DNA of 64,000 bases from Epinephelus fuscoguttatus (lineage: Eukaryota; Chordata; Actinopteri; Perciformes; Serranidae). Shown here piece after piece: positions 25,401 through 34,453 of the stretch (position 1 is its first letter; every line of letters begins with the position of its first letter). Both the position numbers and the translations under genes were made by a program. Where the stretch lies: the NCBI RefSeq assembly GCF_011397635.1, contig NC_064757.1:30017839-30081838 (forward strand). The letters run 5' to 3'. The notes under the pieces are model-generated. The model did no database searches. It worked only from the letters and a program-made list of their open reading frames with translations, and had not been told where the DNA came from.

Positions 25401-28400
25401 TTGTTAGCATACAAGCATACATTGCCATAGGCAAGCTGCAAGACCTATTTGAATAAATTATAGCCTCAACTACTCTCTAACATTTTACCAACCGTAATTA
25501 GGCTCAACAACGGACAGCAGATTGTCAAACTGTCCCCAGCTCATCCTAAAATAAGCCTTGAACCGATCATCACCCAGACGATACTCCTAGCTAGCTCCCA
25601 GCTGGTCATACTCCCTATGATTTTTCCTCTTCCTCAGGGTCTCATGTACCCACATGGATGTGTGTCTCCCTATGACCAACAAACCATTAAAGATCTGCCT
25701 CTCACCCGCAATCAGAGCCAGAACAAGTACCCTCCGCCTGTCCATTTTGAATGCAGGTTTTAATAATAAGAATAAGAATAATAACTTTATTTGTAGAGCA
25801 CTTTTTGAGCTGAAAGCACAAAGTGGTTTCCAAGGTGCAGAAAATACATAACAAAAGTGATACTAATAGAACATAAGCATATACAAACGCCTACACCAAC
25901 ATATACACTTATATACGTACCTGTAAGCATGCATACATATACACATGGCTGCAAATACATACACTCCCACAGACACAATAAGTCCATCAACTGTCAGAAA
26001 AGGCCAATCTGTAAAAGTTTTGAGACAAGATTTAAAGACGTGAATAGGGTCAGCTGATTGGATGCTCAGTGGGAGGAGCAAGAACTAAAAAGGTTTGATC
26101 ACCCTTTGTCTTTAACCCGGACTCTGGAACAGTTAGAAGATACAGACTAGCAGACCTGAGGGGCCTGTTTGGACAGTACGGTGTGAGAAGTTCAGTTATA
26201 TACTCCGCTGCCAGATCATTGAGAGCCTTGTATGTGATTAAAAGAACTTTAAAATGGATTCTAAAAGAGACAGGAAGCTAATGTAGGGAGGCCAAAATAG
26301 GTGTGATGTGTGAGGATCGTTTTGTTTTGGTCAAAAGTCTAGCTGCTGAATTTTGAAGGATTTGGAGCTGATTTATAACGTGATTGTTTAGGCAGGTGAA
26401 CAAGGCATTACAGTAATCAAGGCTGGAGGATATAAGAGCATGTATGACCCTCTCTGTGTAATTGAAGGACAGACGTTTAAGTTACAGAAGTGTAAGTTAC
26501 AGATCTGTGCGGTTTACTTCACAGCACAATAGTTGTTAAGCTAAGGGCTGGTGATTTGGTGGTTGCCAAGTAAGAAGTAAAAGAATAAAAAAGACATAGC
26601 AAGCTGCAAATGGAGCTCTGATCAGGACACAGTACCTTGGGAGCCTTAGTCACTAGCTACTTTACAGATTAAGATATACACACAAAACATGAAAATAAAC
26701 TTATTAGATATGATGCACTGTTGTAGATAAAACTAACTAACAGTAATTAAAATTGTTAATTAATTCCACCCAGAGCAACCGCACCATTAAAATACCACTA
26801 CACATAATAAAGCACTCACAGGGTCACTTATCTGCATGAAGAGCATTTTTTCTTTCAATACTTGTACTTAAGTACACTTTACTAATAATAGTCACTAATC
26901 TGCAGCTCCCCTCAGCTTTATGGCTTTATTGTGAGTTTCAGCTCATTGTTTAGCTTAATTTATATACAGCATGAACACACATACTGTAGGATTAGAAGCT
27001 ACTAGTTCATATAAGCATTAAAATTTAAGTGCACAGTGGGAATGTTTAAATATTTTCTTTTTCCACAATTACGAATCTGTGAGTCTATTTAATTCATAAT
27101 TCTGCTTTTCATTCATCACAGCGCACGTGTACAATGTGTCTGTGCGGACGGGTGATATGTACAGAGCAGGAACTGACGCCAATGTTTTTCTCACCATCTA
27201 CGGAGACCTGGGCGACACAGGCGAGCGCAAACTCGCCAAATCTGAGAACAACAAGAATAAGTTTGAGAGAGGAGAGGTATGTGAGGACACGCGTGGTATT
27301 ATATAAGATCACTGCTGCTGGCTGAAGGTATCAAAATATGTCTTTGTCTCTTAGGTGGACAAGTTCACTATTGAGGCTGTGGACTTGGGCCAGGTGTTCA
27401 AGATTCGTATTCGTCACGACAACTCCATGATGGGGGCCGACTGGTACTTGGATCAGGTGGAGGTGCTGGATGTGGACACAGAAGAGGTGTACATGTTCCT
27501 GTGTGAGCGCTGGCTGTCGACAAAGAAAGAGGACAAGCGCATAGAGAGGACCTTTTTTGTCAAGGTTCGTTAAACTTGGGTTATTACTGTATTCTTTGTA
27601 TTTATCATCCTACTGGCTGCTGCTGCTGTTTTAAAAATAGTTATGGGAAGGAAATGAGTGTCTGTTGTCTTGTTTTAGGGGTATGAAGGTGAAAGAAACA
27701 TTGATCCGAATTCAAAAAAGATGCTTCAGGCCAAACTGGGCCTCGACAGAAATGCCAACAAGAAGAAAAAGAAGAAGAAGGTGGCAGTTGCGGAAGAGGG
27801 TCCAAGTAAGGCCACAAAAGTGTTCTCCATGTTTCTCAAAATGAGGTTTAAGTATTATGGGTACAATGTGCTTGGATCATTGATGTGAGAAAAGACAGCA
27901 ATACCAGCAGACAAGAATAAAATCTAAAAAACCTTGCATACAAACTTTCAAAGTCAAAGTACAAACTTTAAAAATAATTCAAAATGTTGGGTAGGATATC
28001 AGTTCACAGCCTTGTGTGTAACTCCAAATCCATGATAATGGAGCGCGAGATCGGTAGTTTGGTGTGGTGTCTGCAGTGATGCGGGCGCTGCGGCGGACTG
28101 TCCTGGTGAAGAGGGAGCTGAGCTGGAAGGCGAAGCTTTTGATTTACAGGTCCATTTACATCCCAACCCTCACCTCTGGTCATGAGCTCTGGGTAGTGAC
28201 TGAAATTCTGAGATCGCAGATACAAGCGGCCAAAATTAGTGTCCTTCGTGGGGTGGCTGAGCTCAGCCTTAGAGATAGGGTAAAGAGCTCGGACATCCGG
28301 AGGGAGCTCGGAGTAGAGCCTCTGCTCCCTTGCATAGAAAGGGGTCAGTTGAGGTGGTTCGGGCATCTGATCAGGATGCCTCCTGGGCGCCTCTCGTTAG

Positions 28401-31400
28401 AGGTGTTCCAGGCATGTCCCACTGGTATGAGGCCCCGGGGCAGACCCAGAACAAGCTGGAGGAATTACATATCTCATCTGGCCTGGGAACACTTCGGGGT
28501 CCCCCAGGAGGAGCTGGGAAGCATTGCTTGAGAGAGGGACGTCTAGGTTGCTTTGCTTGGCCTGCTGCCCCCACGACCCAGCCCCAGATAAGCGGATGAA
28601 AATAGAATGGACGGATGGGTCTTGGTGTCAGCTACAGAGTCACTTTAAACTAGATTATATTGTAAGCATGGGAGATTTGAAAAAAAAGGATTGAGGCATA
28701 CTGTTTAACATGCTAATGAAACCTGGCACCTCTTAGCCTTTACGAGTGCATCAGTTTTCGGTGTGCAGTCAACCAGTAGGCCGGGCCGTAAGTGTAACAC
28801 CCCCGCCTTAAAAGATCACTAATGTTGTTTGTTTAATCCAAAGAAAAAACATAAAAAGATCTAGGACTATTTCTTGACTGCAGATAGTAACTTTCTGGAG
28901 TCTCTGCTTTTAGAATTGTAATTTCACAGTGATGACAAGACTTGTGTGCTTGGACAGACTGAACAAATGAGATACAGCGTGTTAATTAGTGAGTGTTAGA
29001 GGTGCCGGTAGGAGGATTTTGTTTTTGTGTTTATAGCTGTTTTCCCCTTGTTTCCAGTCTTTATTCTCTACAGACATATAAGTGTTATCAATCCCCTCAT
29101 CTAACTCATAGATATAAATCAAATGATCATATTTACCAAAATGTCAAACTCTTTATTTAGATTAAACTATTCCTATTCTTCTCCTCCACCCAGTTATCCC
29201 CTATCACTTCACCTTGTCCACGGGGCTGGAGCGTGACGCCAGCACCACAGCCAGGGTCTATGTCATCATCATCGGCCCCAATGACATGGAGACAGACCGA
29301 CTGTGGCTGGACCTGCCGGAGGGAAAGAAAGCCTTCACAGCTGGCACCATGGAGCACTTTGTGTGTTATGGAACTGACGTAGGAGAGATCAAGAGGGTGG
29401 AAGTGAGAATCTGGGACTGTCTCTGTTTCTAAATCTGTGAAACTGTCTCCTCTCTGCTGCCTCCTCAGTTGCGCTGATGTTAAAAATTTAAATAAAGCCA
29501 TTTTCTAGCTCAGCAATAATTAATTCTTGCTGTGCCTTCTGGTACCTAGATCAAACAAAATCAAATGATATATCAATTCCCAGTTCTACCTTCCCCCTCT
29601 TTCTCTCCTCTCCTCTCCCTCCCCCTTTCCTCCCTCCGTCTCCTCCTCAGCTTGGCCATAACGGTGTCACACCAGAGAGCTGCTGGTTGGTGGATGAGCT
29701 GTCGGTTGCCGTGCCAACCAAAGGTATCAAGTACATCTTTCCATGTAAGTGCTGGCTGGCTAAAGACAGAGGAGATGGTCTGACTGCCAGACTCTTCAAT
29801 GTGCTGGACTCCAGCACGATCAACATTAACCGCAAAGTGAGTCACAGCACCTAAAATATGAAACCTGGGAAAACATTCAGTTTGTATGTTGTATAAAAAC
29901 AGAATTACTCCCTTCCTTACTGGTGTTATCTGCTGTATGTTGTAGGTTATTTATTCGGTAACAGTTGTCACAGGTGACACTCAGTCTGCAGGGACTGATA
30001 CCAGCATATTCCTGATTGTGTACGGAGCCAATGGGAGCACAGAGGAAATGCTGCTGCCCAAAAACGAGGACAGGTCAGTCCTCCAATTAACCCCTGACTG
30101 TACTGATCACTTTTCATTAAACAACCAGTCAGAGCTGAGGCGTCTCTAACACAGCAGTCAATAACTGCTTGTCAACTGTCAAACTAGGCAGCACTGATCA
30201 AATATGAATTAAGATTCCTACTGCACTGCCTATTTCTTGACTCAGATGTTTTCAGAAACATATCTTAGTGTACTGTTCAGGTGTAACATGACAAAGTTTG
30301 TGACCCGACTACCATGTTGGATAAACTTAAACAGAGTACAAAGCACCACCCAGCAGTCAGACCAATTTTATCATTTTTCAGCTAAACAGTGCACCAAATG
30401 ATGTTCCTGAAAACATCTGAGGTGAGAAATAGGCAATGCAGTAACAGGTCCTTGATTAATATTTGGTCAGGGCTGCCGGTTTGGCAGTTTGACTGTAGTT
30501 CACGGAGCAATTAACATGACTGACAGCTGTGTTAGAGACTCCTCTGCTCTGACGCACTGCTGTGTGATTCTAGCGAATACCATTAGAGGCGTAGGAGGGG
30601 AGAGGGGACATGATTTTTTTTCACAATCTATCTGTCTCATGTGCTTATTTGAGAATATAGTGACAGTTTCAGCAAATATGACACAAGAAAACAACTGTAG
30701 CTTCAAGCAGCTATAATTAGTATTTTTATAATAACAAAGTGTCAAATAAGGATGAAGTGTTGTGCTGAACCGAGAGAAGCTTATCACCTGAATCTGAAGC
30801 TCCCCTTGGCTTCACAGAGCTTTATAGTACGATACGATTCTATATTCTCCCTATAGGGAAATTTGTCTTGGACTCAGGAGCTGCACAGGTATTGCTGCTG
30901 CCTTACAATAACAGTGTAGAAGAAATGAAAAGCATACACCATAAAAACATAAAAACACATACTACACATAACGGTATTGCACATAACACCAGCACACAAC
31001 AGAGCACCATAAGCAAAGCACAACACAACCCCAAAGCATCAAGAAACATTTAATTAAAATCTTAATTGAGATTGGTACAAATGAATTTTAGTGAGTTTCA
31101 GCTCATTGTTTAGCTGTCTGGCTCACAACTTTGCTGTTCTTGTTCACTCTCACCACTCCTGAAGCGTCGTTTTGGGTCGCAGCAGGCAGCTGCTTTCAGA
31201 GGAATAGTTGTAAAAACCGACTGTACACTACCTGCTCAGCGTCAAACACAGTTATTAACTAGCTGGCAAACACTGTGGAGCATTTAGCAACTAAAATGCC
31301 TGATGTATCCCTCACGAGTTGGTAGAGACCAAAATCAGAGCTAAAAGACAGTAAATACTGGACTTCATACGAATGGTAAACAGGAACATGACTCCAAATA

Positions 31401-34400
31401 AATGATAATGTCATACTTGCATCCATAATTGTTGGATGTTAGAAATCAGTCATTGCAGTATTCAACATGAGTTTTATACAAATTAAACAGACAAGATTTA
31501 ACGATAATTTGTGAGCTTTCAAGGTGCTGGAAAGTGGACTATGTTGCCTTTGGGCCGAGCCAGGCTAGCTGTTTTCAGTCTTTGTGCTAAGCTGAGCTAA
31601 GTGACTGCTGGCTGTGGCTAGATTGTTAGTATAAAACAGAGGTAGTGTGACTTCATTCTCTGCTCAGGACGCCATTCTTCTGCTATATCTTTACATAGCA
31701 AATGCTTGTTTGCTGCCATGCTCTGAATGTCACTTACAGCTCCTTTAAGATAACCTTCTAAAGTCCAGATGTTTTAAAATGCAAACTTATGTATGTATAT
31801 TGTTTCCATTTAGGTTTGAAAGGGGGCAGGAAGACACATTCAGTCTGGAAATAGATGACATTGCTCCTCTGAAGAAGATCAGAATTCGAATTGATGGTTC
31901 TGGAAGTCGCCCTGACTGGTTTCTTGACAGGGTAACGTAAAGACTACCATCTAAGGGAGCACCAGTTTTGTCAACACCAATCAAAATACAGTGTGTAGTA
32001 AAGAGTGAAAACAATCAAGTATTTTTACAGGTCTTGAGGAGTACTACTTCATATTTGGAAAAAAAAGTTATCTAAAGCCTTTTGTGGGTCCAGAGGGAGC
32101 TGTGCAAAGTCTGTGAAATTGCCTCAAGTGATGTCTTCTGAGTCAACCTTAGTTTGGTCTGAAGACTGAAAGTTTGAAGATGAAAAAAAATCTGGTGGTG
32201 TGGAGTTTGACGTGTAGCCTGCTCCTCATCTCTGCTTGAGGCTAGCTGCACTGAGCCTCTGTAGCCACTACGATCAAAACACACCAGGATGTCTGACTGA
32301 AACAGTCTACAGTCGAGGTGCATTGTGGGTAACGTAGGCACTAGGTTTTAACGAGGAAAAAGGTTCTTTTCTTGCTGTCTGTTGTGAGTCTGATAGTTAC
32401 AGGAGGGTAATGCTACATCAGTGTACTCTGAAGTCCGTGTCAGTCACATACGTTATAATTAAAATTGCAGCTTTTGCGATTTGAAAATTGCACCCTTTCA
32501 AATCCTGATTTTGTCATTATAAAACGACTAATTGTTCAGCCCAGGCAAAATGCAAAAATTAGCTTTATTACTTCATCAGATTCTATTCATGTAGAAACAA
32601 GCTAGATTAGTGATTATGCTTGGCGCAGTCATGTCTTGTAAAACACCATGTAGATCACAAATACAGGGTTTCAGTTAGATTTTGAAAAATTAAATTCAAA
32701 TCATGGTATTAGCCGGAAAAATTGCAATTAGCTATTCTCCCAAAATCATTGACACTACTAATGTTGATCTGTTTCTGTCCTCTGCTGCAGCCAAACACTG
32801 ATATTCACCAAGAAACCATGCAATTTCAGTGGCCGATGAATGTCTCAATAAATCCTTTTAGATCCTGATGCGGAACCTGAACACAGAGGAGGTGTATGAG
32901 TTTACCTATGAGAACTGGCTGTCAAAGACAAAAGGGCCAAAGAGGACAAAGGTGTGTGAGCTGGCAGCTGTGGTGGATGAAGAGGAGATGGTGGAGAAAA
33001 CAACCTACATCATCCAAGTCCAGACCAGTGATGTCACAGGTCGGTCTTGTTTAGTTTCTAAAACAAAGAATGAATGAAGAAGATAATTAGTTTGCATTAA
33101 AATACTGTATTCACGTCACAGTAGCAACGATGCAACATTATAGATCTGTTTTCTGATATTTTAGGTGCCGGCACTGATGCCAATGTGTTTCTGATGGTGT
33201 TTGGGGAGTACGGGGACACGGGCATGCTGCCTCTTAAGGAGAGCACCAACAGAAACAAGTTTGAGCGTAAAATGAAAGATGTGTTCAGATTCCCTGACAT
33301 GCTCAGTCTGGGCGAACTGTCTAAGGTCCGAGTGTGGCATGATAACAAAGGTGAGGAGGAGAGGATAAATGTACCCTTGAAATCTACACCTATCCTTTCA
33401 TGTCTTTGATTATGATCTCAGTATGTTTAAGGTTGGTAGTACATCCAGTCCAACAATAAGCTACTTGAAGGGAAATCATTGCATTCAAAATTAATTTTGC
33501 TGCTACTGTCAGTTTTTTTCTGTCTAAACTGAGATAATTAAATTTCACTGTGTCTACAACTTCCTTTACTTGTTTTTTCAAGTAAGGTTATTTATCAACA
33601 ATGGGTCCAACATATGAGAACTCATACTACCAGCAATTTGGGTGAAATGCCAGAATCTTCCCTTTTTGTGTGCTGTTTTCTAACATGAAAAGAATATTTA
33701 GACCTTTTGGGGAAATACACTTGTTCACTTTCTTGTTTGAGACGTTGGACGAGAAGATCAATACCACTTTCATATCTGTGTGCTAAATTATTTAGCAAAC
33801 AGCTTCATATTTAAAATATGAAGACGGAGCCAGCAGCCGGTTAGCTTATCTTAGCTAGCCTGGCTCTCTCCAGCCAAAAATATTCTGGTCTATAACCCCA
33901 TGTTATACTGCAGTGTGTCTTTTTTATACTTTGGTTTTTGTAAGGAATTAAACAAACAAGATATACCATGTTAAGTTGTGAGCTTTAGAGGTGCTGTCAG
34001 GCTGATTTTGTTGTCTTTAGACTTGAGATTTGCATGAATAGTTGAGCACTTGATTTGGACGTCAGTATTCGCTCAACACATTGAGTAATCTCTTTCTTTT
34101 TTGCTTTGTAAAATAACGCATATATACATGCATACAGTTTATATATAATAAATCTAAATATAGGATAGCTGTTTACCCTTATTTTAGCCTTTATGCTAAG
34201 CTAAGCTAACTGGCCACTGGCTGTGGTTTCATATAAAGACTTGAGAGTGGTATCGATCTGATCTCATGTTAAAGGATGCAGACAAGTGTATTTTACCAAA
34301 ATGTGAGAAAAACACTATTCCTTTCCACGAGTTACTTAGCCAGTTTGATGCATTATATGCACTATCATAGTTGATAGCTGCTGTGCACAGGGGGATACAT

Positions 34401-34421
34401 AGCATATTTTTACCATTAGAT

Positions 34422-34453
<32 letters not shown>

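Noticed and set aside
28064..28531. 155-codon open frame that looks gene-like
   Set aside because: The sequence is the C-terminal end of a common fish retrotransposon polyprotein, 5'-truncated, so it is not a host gene.
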